Assembly: GCA_947387575.1 (NCBI GenBank)
Contig: CANDOC010000003.1
Coordinates: 124,001 to 188,000, forward strand
Origin: Spongorhabdus nitratireducens
GTDB lineage: Bacteria > Pseudomonadota > Gammaproteobacteria > Pseudomonadales > Endozoicomonadaceae
Length of the DNA stretch: 64,000 nt
Direction of reading: 5' to 3'
Each line of letters begins with the position of its first letter. Within the stretch, counting starts at the first letter, position 1. The position numbers were made by a program, and so were the translations under genes. Positions 17,154-26,156 of the stretch are shown in pieces. The notes beneath the pieces are model-generated. The model saw only the letters and a list, made by a program, of their open reading frames with translations, searched no databases and was not told the DNA's origin.

Positions 17154-17630
17154 TTATCCGTCGGTATATTCGGCTGAATAATCCCCAGCCTGAGTGTCTG
17201 CTACTTCTTCACAGGGGTAATGCTGATCCAGTGCCTCCAGAATAGCGAGTGCCGGCACTTTTTTGCGTGATTCAGGGTGTTCCCGAAGATAGTTCACTGT
17301 GAGATAGATTCCCTTTTCGACTTTCACAAAGGAAGGAATACAGTAGAGCGGTAACAGGCTTTTACCGTCAGTAAAGTCGAGTGTAGACAACACTGCTGCA
17401 GTATAGGTGTAACACTGCCGCCAGGGGCCGGTCATGCTTTTGGTGAACTTGTTATTGTTGTTTTTGATTTGACGACTGCATATCAGGTAAAAGTCACCTG
17501 CACTACGAAAACCATCCATTGCCAATGGTTGAGGCGCATAAACACCGGCAAAAACCAGTACTGCAACCATCAGTTTATACTTGAATATCCTTTTACAACT
17601 ATCGACACGGGTAACAATTGGCAACGCCAT
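17154..17630 (-). CDS. Rap1a/Tai-like periplasmic protein (candidate T6SS immunity protein)
   Basis: A 158-aa exported protein from the ATG at 17630, which is preceded by AAAGGCGG. A signal peptide is visible (KYKLMVAVLVFAGVYA). The mature part fits the Rap1a/Tai pattern: GDFYLICSRQ, then PWRQCYTYTAAVLS, then YCIPSFVKVEKGIYLTVNYL, and the ending HPESRKKVPALAILEALDQH before PC. Known Rap1a proteins protect the periplasm against peptidoglycan-amidase toxins of type VI secretion. No partner toxin is adjacent. Upstream starts at 17660 (ATG) or 17669 (TTG) are possible but would lengthen the n-region. Confidence 0.68.
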   Translation of the reverse strand: MALPIVTRVDSCKRIFKYKLMVAVLVFAGVYAPQPLAMDGFRSAGDFYLICSRQIKNNNNKFTKSMTGPWRQCYTYTAAVLSTLDFTDGKSLLPLYCIPSFVKVEKGIYLTVNYLREHPESRKKVPALAILEALDQHYPCEEVADTQAGDYSAEYTDG

Positions 17631-17969
17631 TTTATCCGCCTTTATTGTGTTGCTGTCCATGAAAATCAAATCCCTGAGCCATGGATTATTTACAGTTTTT
17701 ATTGCAGATATTCATACGAGCCTGACTAATCCGTTGTCTTATTTCAAGCAGATCATTTCATTATTCATCACTGTTGATGAATTTTTACGCTGTCTTCTAT
17801 TGCAATTCAGAATCAAGCCACTCAATTGATACAGGTCAAGATGGGATCATCAGGAATCAGCATACTGATTACCAAACCCTGCACAGGGTATCGAGATTGC
17901 CCCCCTGATGCCCGGACAGGGACGTTGAGCATTTGATGCCTGAGAACCCTTATGAAAGAGGTCAGGGAT
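17631..17969. other. Intergenic region with two short inverted repeats
   Basis: The region lies between the Rap1a-like gene and the CBS-domain gene. It holds an inverted repeat AATCAG-cata-CTGATT (17855-17870), possibly an operator, and a tight CCCTG-ca-CAGGG repeat (17877-17888). No coding region was recognised. Confidence 0.35.
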
Positions 17970-18458
17970 ATGAGCAGTGAGAATATTCTTCAAACAGTAA
18001 CTGCAGACCAGATTATGTGTCAGAACGTGATGACTGTGCCTGAAGACTGGCCGGTTGATCAGCTTGCACGGTTTCTGACAGACAAGAGTATTTCCGGCGC
18101 ACCGGTCATTAATGACAGCGGACAGTTAACGGGGGTTGTCAGCTTTTCCGATATCGTGCGTCATGCCGGCAGCGATATGGTTGATCATTCAAGACGGGAT
18201 GATGACTTTTATAACTCCATGCTGAATGCATCCATGTCTCCCGAAGACCAGCGCTCCTTTCATGAAAGTGTTGATGATACCGTTATGGTACGGGACATTA
18301 TGACCCCGATGATTTTTGAAGTGGCTCCAGACACACCGCTATTTCAGGTAGCCGAAGCCATGGCCAAGGGACGAATTCACCGGGTGATGGTTACCGAAAA
18401 GCGTGAGCTGAAAGGCATCATCAGCGCACTGGATATTCTCAAGGTACTGACGCTGTAA
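17970..18458 (+). CDS. CBS-domain pair protein
   Basis: A 162-aa cytoplasmic protein made of two CBS domains: about residues 10-65 (VTADQIMCQNVMTVPEDWPV, SGAPVINDSGQLTGVVSFSD) and about 105-160 (VMVRDIMTPMIFEVAPDTPL, IHRVMVTEKRELKGIISALD). Such modules bind adenine nucleotides and sense energy state. There is no catalytic domain attached, so the partner is unknown. The ATG at 17970 follows GAGGTCAGGGAT, a better ribosome-binding site than for the in-frame ATG at 17952, which would add six residues. A terminator follows. Confidence 0.88.
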   Translation: MSSENILQTVTADQIMCQNVMTVPEDWPVDQLARFLTDKSISGAPVINDSGQLTGVVSFSDIVRHAGSDMVDHSRRDDDFYNSMLNASMSPEDQRSFHESVDDTVMVRDIMTPMIFEVAPDTPLFQVAEAMAKGRIHRVMVTEKRELKGIISALDILKVLTL

Positions 18459-18475
18459 CTCAGGCATCTAATACG

Positions 18476-18509
18476 AAAAGCCCCGACTGATAACAGCCGG
18501 GGCTTTTTT
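18476..18509. terminator. Rho-independent terminator after the CBS gene
   Basis: A 10-bp stem AAAAGCCCCG / CGGGGCTTTT (18476-18485 and 18498-18507) with a 12-base loop and a T run. It lies between convergent genes and the A/T-flanked stem may act in both directions. Confidence 0.9.
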
Positions 18510-18529
18510 ATGTCGTGCAAGCAACAAAA

Positions 18530-19177
18530 TCAGATTGTCAGAATCTTATCCAGTGCAAATATCTCAACCGGTAACCCCGGCTGCAAAGCTGTTTTAACCA
18601 TTGCAGCAGCGACCTGCTTCCCCGTAACCGGGCGGTACTTCTTTAAACCTGGCAATCGACACAATACCGGCATAATCACCCGACCAATATTTTCCCCCAG
18701 ACGAAAGTCAGGTCTTTCTCCTACCAGCAGGGAAGGTTGAAAGATACTGATACGATTAAACGGCAGGTGTTTTACTTGCTGTTCAAGTTCACCCTTCATC
18801 CTGAAATAGGCCGCCTTGCTCTGAGAGTTGGCACCACTGGAGGATACCAGCAGGTAATGCTCTGTCCCTTGCTGTGCGGCCAACTGTGCAGCCTGATGCT
18901 GATAGTCAAAATCAACTTTTCGCTGATTTGCAATCGAGCCCGCCTGCTTGAGCGTGGTGCCCAGGCAGGAAAACATCATATCGCCGGCAAACAATTTCGC
19001 GTGATCGTCCAAATACTTAAAATCAATCACATGATTTTTGACTTTGGATGACTCGTGAAGTGCAGGTCGGCGGGTCAGTGTTACTACACAACGAATAGCA
19101 TCCGATTGAGCCAGCAGATCAACAAGTGATCTGCCAACAACACCGGTAGCGCCGATTACAACCGCTGTTTTACCCAT
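18530..19177 (-). CDS. NAD(P)-binding Rossmann oxidoreductase (HTATIP2/YwnB-like)
   Basis: A 215-aa atypical short-chain dehydrogenase-type protein. The N-terminal VVIGATGVVGRSLVDLL is the dinucleotide-binding Rossmann loop. Further family landmarks are TLTRRP, FSCLGTTLKQAGS, HYLLVSSSGANSQSKAAYFR (active-site region with YxxxK-like spacing YFRMK) and FQPSLLVGERPDFR. Substrate unknown. It starts three bases after the thyA stop in the same direction, so it is probably the third gene of an lgt-thyA operon. Confidence 0.82.
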   Translation of the reverse strand: MGKTAVVIGATGVVGRSLVDLLAQSDAIRCVVTLTRRPALHESSKVKNHVIDFKYLDDHAKLFAGDMMFSCLGTTLKQAGSIANQRKVDFDYQHQAAQLAAQQGTEHYLLVSSSGANSQSKAAYFRMKGELEQQVKHLPFNRISIFQPSLLVGERPDFRLGENIGRVIMPVLCRLPGLKKYRPVTGKQVAAAMVKTALQPGLPVEIFALDKILTI

Positions 19178-19180
19178 CAG

Positions 19181-20014
19181 TTATACAGCCACAGGCGCTT
19201 TTATATGAGGATGGAACTGGTAGTTCTGCAAAGTGAAGTCATCAAACCTGAAATCAAACAGATCCTTTACTTCCGGGTTCAGTTGCATCACTGGTGACGG
19301 CAACGGCTCCCGCGACAACTGTTCATTAACCTGATCCATATGATTGGAGTACAGGTGAGCATCGCCAAATGTATGAACAAACTCGCCGGGCTCAAGATCA
19401 CAAACCTGAGCGATCATCACTGTCAGCAGGGCATAGGATGCAATATTGAATGGCACCCCCAGGAAAATATCTGCACTGCGCTGGTAGAGCTGGCAGGACA
19501 GCTTTCCATTCAGCACATAAAACTGGAACAAACAGTGGCAGGGCGGTAATGCCTGCTTACCTTGTGCTGCATTTTCTTTAGGCGAGACTGAAACATCCGG
19601 CAAAACCGCCGGGTTCCAGGCACTGATCACCAGGCGACGAGAGTCCGGATTCTTTTTGATTTCTGCAACCAGATCGGCAATCTGATCCACAGTCTCACCA
19701 TTGGCACCTTCCCAGCTGCGCCATTGCTTGCCATAAACCGGCCCCAGATCTCCGTCATCTGTCGCCCACTCATCCCAGATCGAAACACCGTTTTCCTTGA
19801 GGTAGGCAATATTAGTCTCACCTTTCAGAAACCACAGCAGCTCATGAATAATGGAACGCAAATGACACTTCTTGGTTGTGACCAGCGGGAAACCCTGCTG
19901 CAGATCAAACCGCATCTGGTAACCAAAAATACTGTATGTTCCGGTGCCGGTGCGGTCTGATTTATAGACGCCATGCTCTTTAACATGACGCATCAGATCA
20001 AGATATTGCTTCAC
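19181..20014 (-). CDS. thyA: Thymidylate synthase
   Basis: ThyA methylates dUMP to dTMP using methylene-tetrahydrofolate. The 277-aa protein shows [40 protein letters not shown], the catalytic Cys in [33 protein letters not shown] and the C-terminal [10 protein letters not shown]. It is 13 residues longer than E. coli ThyA because of an insert ([11 protein letters not shown]) just before the catalytic Cys. The start is GTG, and its GTGA overlaps the lgt stop by four bases, the same lgt-thyA order as in E. coli. Confidence 0.97.
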   Translation of the reverse strand: MKQYLDLMRHVKEHGVYKSDRTGTGTYSIFGYQMRFDLQQGFPLVTTKKCHLRSIIHELLWFLKGETNIAYLKENGVSIWDEWATDDGDLGPVYGKQWRSWEGANGETVDQIADLVAEIKKNPDSRRLVISAWNPAVLPDVSVSPKENAAQGKQALPPCHCLFQFYVLNGKLSCQLYQRSADIFLGVPFNIASYALLTVMIAQVCDLEPGEFVHTFGDAHLYSNHMDQVNEQLSREPLPSPVMQLNPEVKDLFDFRFDDFTLQNYQFHPHIKAPVAV

Positions 20015-20886
20015 GATTGTTTCCCCCTCTTGTGGCTACCCTGCCCTTTTGGGCCATGAGCAGTTAACCATGCCTGATCGTCCGGGTTGATCCCGCCCTG
20101 TAATGGAAAACGTTTATAGCCGACAACCATCATTGCCAAACCCAAGAGGATCATTGGGGTCGATAGCAGCTGTCCCATGGTCAGCCAGTCAAACGCAATA
20201 AAGCCAAGCTGGGCATCCGGCTCACGTACGAATTCGACAGCAAACCGACCGGCGCCATAAATTGCCAGAAACAGTCCGGAAACAGCCATGCGCGGCTTCG
20301 GTCTTGAAGAGAAGAACCACAGCACAAGGAATAACAGAATGCCTTCAATAGCCAGCTGATACAGCTGGGAAGGATGCCGTGCCAACTGCATCGGGTCTTT
20401 CGGGAAAATCATCGCCCAGGGCACATCACTGGCACGCCCCCAGAGTTCACCACCAATAAAGTTACCCAGTCGGCCACAGCCCAGGCCTATCGGTACCAGC
20501 GGTGCAATAAAGTCGGTGACCTGAAAGAAGTTCTTGCCCAGTGAGCGACCGTACCAGTACATGGCCGCCAGCACACCCAGCAGACCACCATGGAAAGCCA
20601 TGCCACCTTCCCAGACCCTGAACAACCAGAGCGGGTCCTGCAGGAAATAGTCGAAATTATAAAAGAAGACATAACCCAGCCGACCACCAATAACAGCCCC
20701 GACAGCGCCATAAAAAATCAAATCACCGACTTGATCCTGAGTCCATAAACTACCGGAGCGCTTGGCCCGGTACACACCCAGAAACCAGGCCGCTGAAAAA
20801 CCAATCAGATACATAATGCCGTACCAGTGAACCTTGAGCGGTCCGAGCTGGATGGCAACAGGATCAATTGCAGGGTAAGCAATCAC
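20011..20886 (-). CDS. lgt: Prolipoprotein diacylglyceryl transferase
   Basis: Lgt transfers diacylglycerol from phosphatidylglycerol to the lipobox cysteine of prolipoproteins in the inner membrane. The 291-aa protein has seven hydrophobic segments and the signature [20 protein letters not shown], plus [13 protein letters not shown] with the conserved His and RHPSQLYQ. The start is GTG (20884-20886) with GGTGGA upstream. It overlaps thyA by four bases and heads the lgt-thyA-oxidoreductase operon. The window contains at least two lipoprotein genes it would modify. Confidence 0.97.
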   Translation of the reverse strand: MIAYPAIDPVAIQLGPLKVHWYGIMYLIGFSAAWFLGVYRAKRSGSLWTQDQVGDLIFYGAVGAVIGGRLGYVFFYNFDYFLQDPLWLFRVWEGGMAFHGGLLGVLAAMYWYGRSLGKNFFQVTDFIAPLVPIGLGCGRLGNFIGGELWGRASDVPWAMIFPKDPMQLARHPSQLYQLAIEGILLFLVLWFFSSRPKPRMAVSGLFLAIYGAGRFAVEFVREPDAQLGFIAFDWLTMGQLLSTPMILLGLAMMVVGYKRFPLQGGINPDDQAWLTAHGPKGQGSHKRGKQS

Positions 20887-20923
20887 TGCGTCTATTCCAC
20901 CAAATATAAAAAAAGAGATGCTA

Positions 20924-21715
20924 TCAGATTAAGAGAAAATCGATGCTGACTACCAGCAGAAATACCGCAAAGGCACGTCTCAGCTTTTCCGGTGACATCT
21001 GATGCGCCAGTTTCACACCAAATCGGGCAAAAATGGTGCTGGTAATGGCAATACCCAGCAGGCCGGGCCAAAACAAAAAGCCCGTAGTCCAGGGTGGCAG
21101 ATCTGCATGCCCCCAACCCACAACGATATTGGTCAATACCGCACTGAGTGCAATGGGCAGTCCACAGGCAGCTGAGGTACCAACGGCCTGTTGCATGGTA
21201 TAACGACACTTATTCAGGAATGGTACTGTCAGCGTGCCACCACCAATTCCAAAAATACCGGAAGCCCAGCCAATCACTGCTCCGGCACTGACCAGTATTG
21301 GCTTCCTCGGAGCCAGCGCTGCCTCTCCTGCAGCAGGATCAACACCAAACCACATCTTCACGGCCATCAGAAACGCAAAACCACCTATCAGCTTCTGCAA
21401 TGACGGCCCGCTTAAAAGGCTCGCAGTCATAGCACCCAGTGCGGCTCCCACAGCAATACCTGCAGTCAGCCAGATAAAGACCTGCCACATCACTGCACCA
21501 CGCTTGTGATGACCACGAATAGAACTGATAGAGGTTAAAACAATAGTTCCCAGAGAGGTCCCAACCGCAAGATGCGTCAGCACCGATTCAGAAATACCTT
21601 GCAGGGTAAAGCTGTAAACCAGGGCAGGAACAACAACCAGACCTCCCCCTATGCCAAACAAACCTGCCATCGTGCCGGCAACAGCACCCAGTAATAAATA
21701 GGCCAGGAAAATCAT
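20924..21715 (-). CDS. TauE/SafE family sulfite/anion exporter
   Basis: A 263-aa inner-membrane protein with about eight hydrophobic segments in two similar halves. Each half has the family's glycine-rich motif: [20 protein letters not shown] in the first and [20 protein letters not shown] in the second. TauE/SafE proteins export sulfite, sulfoacetate or related anions; the substrate here is unknown. It ends 37 bp upstream of the lgt start in the same direction and may read through into it. Confidence 0.9.
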   Translation of the reverse strand: MIFLAYLLLGAVAGTMAGLFGIGGGLVVVPALVYSFTLQGISESVLTHLAVGTSLGTIVLTSISSIRGHHKRGAVMWQVFIWLTAGIAVGAALGAMTASLLSGPSLQKLIGGFAFLMAVKMWFGVDPAAGEAALAPRKPILVSAGAVIGWASGIFGIGGGTLTVPFLNKCRYTMQQAVGTSAACGLPIALSAVLTNIVVGWGHADLPPWTTGFLFWPGLLGIAITSTIFARFGVKLAHQMSPEKLRRAFAVFLLVVSIDFLLI

Positions 21716-21822
21716 AGATAAACGGGTCCTGTCTGATAAAGAAAGCTCTCTAACCAGTGGTTCTTGTTTTATAAAAAGATTGAGCCCGATAGAGAGTAAA
21801 TCGAAATAGGGGTATGACTTCT

Positions 21823-21867
21823 GAGCTATTGATCGATGAGCTGTAGATCGATGAACTATAGATCGAA
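21823..21867. repeat. Three tandem 15-bp repeats
   Basis: Three adjacent copies, GAGCTATTGATCGAT, GAGCTGTAGATCGAT and GAACTATAGATCGAA, with consensus GARCTRTWGATCGAW. They lie about 108 bp upstream of the TauE start, between that gene and the end of the APC antiporter genes. They could be protein-binding iterons or slipped-strand duplication. Confidence 0.85.
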
Positions 21868-21972
21868 GCGATAAAACTATTTCGAGTTTTCAATGGTATC
21901 ACAAGGATGGCAAGGTATTGGTGCCAAAAGCTGCGGATAACAGGCAGTATAAAATGCTCTGGACTGTTGTAC

Positions 21973-22010
21973 TTTTTCTTGTCAGACAGGTCCTTTTACT
22001 TGTCAGACAG
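21973..22010. repeat. 21-bp-period duplication at the 3' end of the antiporter gene
   Basis: TTTTnCTTGTCAGACAG occurs at 21973-21989 and 21994-22010. On the minus strand this encodes LSDK before the stop and LSDK again in frame after it, so a seven-codon duplication seems to straddle the stop codon. Confidence 0.75.
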
Positions 22011-23321
22011 CATCCAGTTACCCCCGCCATTGCCGGCACCGGAACATGCAAAAAGAACCACACTGAACAGCACAGCAATTACGCCATAACACAGCACATC
22101 GGCACCTGTACCAATAGCCGCCATAAAACAGTAAAAAATTGAAATACTGATAATCAGGGCCATGATCCGATAGCGCTCTTCCGACATATGAAGTTGGCGC
22201 AACACAACAAAACTACCTGACAGGGCATAGACATAGGAGATAAGGCTGACGAAAACACAGACCAGCGCTGCCTTTTCAAACTGTTCATTCAATTGCGGTT
22301 CAACGGTAACAATAAGGAAAAGACTGACGAGCAATGCCGTCAACATATGCCCTTGGGCAGGAACATTATTTTTATTCAGACGGGCAAAGAAAGCCGGAAA
22401 CAAACCATCCCGTGCTGCCGTTCTGGCAATAAGTCCCTGAGTCAGTATCCAGCTGTTCAGACTGCCAAGACAGGCTATTACAGCGATAAGCGAAACAATG
22501 GTTCCGGCGGTAGTACCCAGCAAAGCTTCAACGGCCAATGCCATTGGTGCAGAGGATGACTGCAGCACATCATTGGGCACAAGTCCCATAACCACTGTTG
22601 TGCAAGCCAGATAAATGACGGCAGTGATAACAGTACCGATCAACGTCGCCAGTGGTACATCCCGTTTGGGGTTCTTCGCAGCAGAAGCAGCATTACAGGC
22701 CGCTTCCATCCCCAAAAAAGTCCACAAAGTAAGGGAGGCAGCACTGATAATTGCCCTCAGGTCGCTGTCCTCTGTCACATTGTATGCTTGCTGGAGCAGT
22801 TCGGGATCGAACTTCCACCAGCCAAACAAAGCCAGGCAACTGACAGGAATGAGCGTCAGCCCTGTCGTCATTGACTGGAACAGGCCAATAAACCGCAGAT
22901 TGGTCATATTAACCATTGTCAGCAGCCAGATAATACCAACAGCAGTAATACAGCCCGTGACAGGGTTCGACAGAGAGGGAAAAAACCAGGACAAGTAACC
23001 AACAGTAGCAACGGCTCCAGCCACATTACTGGCCCAGATACCGAACCAGTAGCCATAAACCACCTGAAACCCGGCCAGCCGGCCAATGCCGTCACAGGAA
23101 AGGGCATAGAGACTACAGCGGTCAGGACGAATCATACCCAGCCGGGCAAACAGCAAGGCCATGACCAATGCAAACAAAGCCGTAAACAGCCAGCCGATCA
23201 GGCTGATACTACCCAGCGCAGCCAGGTTGGCCGGCAGCAGGAACAGTCCCGGCCCGAGTACATTACCTATCACCACCAGTGTTAACTGTGGTAGCGACAG
23301 TTTTGCCTGAGAGACTGTCAT
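21996..23321 (-). CDS. APC family amino acid/polyamine antiporter (paralogue 2)
   Basis: A 441-aa inner-membrane transporter with about twelve hydrophobic segments, of the basic amino acid/polyamine antiporter group that includes AdiC, PotE and CadB. The first helix has the substrate-site pattern VVIGNVLGPGLFLLPANLA, and SLTLWTFLGMEAACNAASAA is the helix-6 motif. It overlaps the previous antiporter by four bases (ATGA) and is clearly its tandem duplicate. No decarboxylase gene is next to the pair, so the exchanged substrates are not known. Confidence 0.87.
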   Translation of the reverse strand: MTVSQAKLSLPQLTLVVIGNVLGPGLFLLPANLAALGSISLIGWLFTALFALVMALLFARLGMIRPDRCSLYALSCDGIGRLAGFQVVYGYWFGIWASNVAGAVATVGYLSWFFPSLSNPVTGCITAVGIIWLLTMVNMTNLRFIGLFQSMTTGLTLIPVSCLALFGWWKFDPELLQQAYNVTEDSDLRAIISAASLTLWTFLGMEAACNAASAAKNPKRDVPLATLIGTVITAVIYLACTTVVMGLVPNDVLQSSSAPMALAVEALLGTTAGTIVSLIAVIACLGSLNSWILTQGLIARTAARDGLFPAFFARLNKNNVPAQGHMLTALLVSLFLIVTVEPQLNEQFEKAALVCVFVSLISYVYALSGSFVVLRQLHMSEERYRIMALIISISIFYCFMAAIGTGADVLCYGVIAVLFSVVLFACSGAGNGGGNWMLSDK

Positions 23322-24718
23322 TGATAGCCTCCTGCATCTCCCATCATCCGTGAACCCGACATATCATCTTTGCTGGCCGAATCGGGATTATTATCAGGGG
23401 GTGGCTCTATGCCTTCCTGTACCGCCAATTCCTGTTGCTGAGTCCAGCCGTACAGCACAGCACTGAACAGCATAGCCACCGCACCGTAATAGAGTACTTC
23501 CTTGCCCGCACCCAATGCAGCCCAGAAGCAGTAAATCAGCGCCATAAAAGCCAGCAGATACAAGCCTCGCCGGTACTCGGTCTCAAACGAGCTTCTACGC
23601 AAAATGACCAGAGCTGAAGCAACAGAGTAAACATAGGTCAGCAGGGTGCCGAAAACACAGAGCAGCGCCATGGTCTGAAACTGACTGTTCAGTGTTGGGG
23701 AAAGTGTCAGGAATAACATGCCACTCATCAAAATAGCCGCTATAAACAATCCGAAAACGGGTGCCTGGTGTCTGTTGACTCTGGCAAAGATACGAGGAAA
23801 GAGATGATCTCCCGCTGCCATTCGAGCCACTAACCCCTGCATCATAATCCAGCCATTCAGGCTGCCAATGCAGGCAATAAAAGCACACCCACTCACCAGA
23901 CTTCCGGCCAGATCCCCAAACAGCGTTTTGGCTGCCAGAGAGAGTGGTGCAGAAGTTTCCTGCAACATCTCATTGGGGACCAGCATCATTACCATGGATG
24001 TACACAGAATATAGGCTGCAGCAGCCACCCCGGTTCCCAGCAGGGTTGCAATGGGCACATTGCGACGAGGATTCTCGGAGACAACCGAAGCATTGCAGGC
24101 AGATTCAAGTCCGATAAAAGTCCACAGCGTCAGTGAGGCCGCATCAGTAATAGCATCAAACAGGCTACCACCACTGACATTGGTTGCTTCCATCAGCCTG
24201 GAAGGGTCAGCTTTCATCCAGCCAAAACCCAGAATCAGTAATACCGGGGCCAGCATGCAGCTGGTTGTAACCACCTGAAACCAGCCGATTACTCGCAACC
24301 CGGATGAATTGAACAGAGACAACAGCCAGATCAGGCCAATAGCAGCCAGACAGCCATGGAAAGGATCATGCAATGCAGGAAAGAAATAGCTGAGATAACC
24401 CGTAGCAGCCAGTGCTGCTGCTACATTACCGGTCCAGATAGAAAACCAGTAACCATAGACGACCTGAAACCCGGCAAACCTTCCCAACCCCTGATGAGAG
24501 AAGGTATAGAGCCCGCTGTTCCCCGGATAAAGAAAACCAAGTCTGGCAAACATCAGCGCCAGAATCATGGCGCCTACAGCCGTCAGCACCCAGCCCAGAA
24601 TGGCAACACTACCAATAGCTGCCAGATTGGAGGGCATAAGAAACAGTCCCGGCCCCATCATGTTGCCCGTGACAATCACGGTCAACTGTAGCAAATTCAG
24701 TTTTTTATCCGAATGCAT
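23318..24718 (-). CDS. APC family amino acid/polyamine antiporter (paralogue 1)
   Basis: A 466-aa paralogue of the following gene, with the same twelve-segment layout: VTGNMMGPGLFLMPSNLA in helix 1, FQVVYGYWFSIWTGNVAAAL, and SLTLWTFIGLESACNASVVS in helix 6. The ATG at 24718 (MHSDKKLN) is chosen because it places helix 1 as in AdiC/PotE; the frame is open to 24826, but the 36-residue extension is not family-like. The C-terminal tail (PPPDNNPDSASKDD) is polar and absent from the paralogue. The pair is a two-gene operon. Confidence 0.87.
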   Translation of the reverse strand: MHSDKKLNLLQLTVIVTGNMMGPGLFLMPSNLAAIGSVAILGWVLTAVGAMILALMFARLGFLYPGNSGLYTFSHQGLGRFAGFQVVYGYWFSIWTGNVAAALAATGYLSYFFPALHDPFHGCLAAIGLIWLLSLFNSSGLRVIGWFQVVTTSCMLAPVLLILGFGWMKADPSRLMEATNVSGGSLFDAITDAASLTLWTFIGLESACNASVVSENPRRNVPIATLLGTGVAAAAYILCTSMVMMLVPNEMLQETSAPLSLAAKTLFGDLAGSLVSGCAFIACIGSLNGWIMMQGLVARMAAGDHLFPRIFARVNRHQAPVFGLFIAAILMSGMLFLTLSPTLNSQFQTMALLCVFGTLLTYVYSVASALVILRRSSFETEYRRGLYLLAFMALIYCFWAALGAGKEVLYYGAVAMLFSAVLYGWTQQQELAVQEGIEPPPDNNPDSASKDDMSGSRMMGDAGGYQ

Positions 24719-25055
24719 TACTGGATTGTACTGTCGCCGGGTGCAATAAAATCTGCCTGTTTCAAGTCCCGCAAAACAGACACCAAATCTCTGGTTTAAA
24801 CCAGACCGAGCCTGTCCGAAGCCCACAATATCAAAGCAGTCAGCATCAGGCGGTATTAAATCAGTGCAGGCATTACAAACCTGAATTCAAGTGGAATGCC
24901 CGTCAATATTCGACCCTGTTTATCGTAAATAGGTTCAAACTGAAATTAACTGCAGGTTTCGAACATCAAAACAGCAATAATTGTAGATGATGCCCGGCCA
25001 TTTTGATGGCCTACACTGAATCAATAAGAAAATTGTTTTATCAGTTGGAAAAGAT
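24719..25055. other. Intergenic region between antiporter pair and pentapeptide gene
   Basis: A divergent, AT-rich region. At 24798-24814 it repeats 17 bases (tttaaaccagaccgagc) of the 3' end of the LuxR-type gene at 14366, and in that frame the minus strand reads DRLGLV-stop against HKLGLV-stop. This might be a decayed regulator tail or chance. No promoter was assigned. Confidence 0.35.
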
Positions 25056-26156
25056 ATGTCGAATCACAAGGAAGTGAATGCTGCAGCTGCGCCTCTGTCC
25101 TCCCTTTATTATCACCCGGGTTGTGATAAATATGCAGGGTTGAAACGAAGTTTCAGCTGGCTACCGGGAGTTCAATTACCACAGGCGAATATTATTAGAG
25201 ATCCCGCACCGGGAGAAACAACTCACGATCTTTTCAGAAAGGGGTTTCACCCACTCAGCGAAGGACAATCCCTTCCCCGTCAATTGAACTTTTCTGACCA
25301 AGACCTGAGCAATGCCGACTTGAATAGCGTCAGGTTCAACCAGGCAATCATGAAAGGCTGCAACTTGTCCGGATCCCGGTTATCCCAGGCCAGCCTGAAG
25401 AACTGTAATCTCGAAAATGCTCTGCTAAGTAACTGCGATCTCAGCAATGCCGACCTTTCCGGAGCCAACCTTCAAAATGCCACACTAATCAACTGCAGGA
25501 TACAGGGCGCCAACTTCAATAATGCAGATCTTAGCGGAGCCTCCCTTGAAGGCATATTATTCGACCAGAGCAATGATCTTTCCGGATGCCAGCTCACTCA
25601 CGCCAAGCTCAGGGATGGAGGCTTTTACAGCGCCGACCTGACCCAGCTGAAGCTGTCAGACTCACAACTGCAGGAGGTGGTGATACAGGAGTGTAAGCTG
25701 TCCAGTACGCTATTTGAGCGCGCCGGGCTGCGACATGTATTGATCGACAACTGCCACGATGAAGCAGACAAAGGCGGGTTCACATCCTTTCGGGGCACCA
25801 CAGTCGAACAGACCACATTCCGAAACTGCACCTTTCTGAGAGCCGATTTTTTCAGTGCTGAGCTTTCAGATTGCCTGTTTGAGAACATTCATTTTATTTA
25901 CTGCTTATTTATGACTGCAAAGCTGAAGCAAAGTACATTCGGGCTGTGCAGGTTTTCTGAAATGAATAATCACAGAGACAAAGGCTGTGATTTTTTCAAT
26001 ACCGTTTTTGATGATTGCAGAATAGAAAGCTGTGACTTCACGGGAGCAAGAACATCAAATATTGTTCAGAAAAACATGCGCCGCAAAGCAGTCAGTGAAA
26101 CCAAAAAATTCCCTTCACTGCAAAATGAAGAAATCACGCCGGTAACCGGGTCGTAA
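25056..26156 (+). CDS. Pentapeptide-repeat protein
   Basis: A 366-aa protein without signal peptide. Residues about 70-180 are tandem pentapeptide repeats of the A(D/N)LxX type (FSDQDLSNADLNSVRFNQA, NCDLSNADLSGANLQNATL), forming a right-handed quadrilateral beta-helix. From about 180 to 330 the repeats become degenerate and rich in Cys-Asn or Cys-Lys turns (ECKLSSTLFERAGL, NCTFLRADFFSAEL). The first 70 residues are not repeats. Roles of such proteins range from DNA mimicry to secreted effectors (PipB2-like); which applies is unknown. It has a weak GGA ribosome-binding site and stands alone. Confidence 0.85.
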   Translation: MSNHKEVNAAAAPLSSLYYHPGCDKYAGLKRSFSWLPGVQLPQANIIRDPAPGETTHDLFRKGFHPLSEGQSLPRQLNFSDQDLSNADLNSVRFNQAIMKGCNLSGSRLSQASLKNCNLENALLSNCDLSNADLSGANLQNATLINCRIQGANFNNADLSGASLEGILFDQSNDLSGCQLTHAKLRDGGFYSADLTQLKLSDSQLQEVVIQECKLSSTLFERAGLRHVLIDNCHDEADKGGFTSFRGTTVEQTTFRNCTFLRADFFSAELSDCLFENIHFIYCLFMTAKLKQSTFGLCRFSEMNNHRDKGCDFFNTVFDDCRIESCDFTGARTSNIVQKNMRRKAVSETKKFPSLQNEEITPVTGS

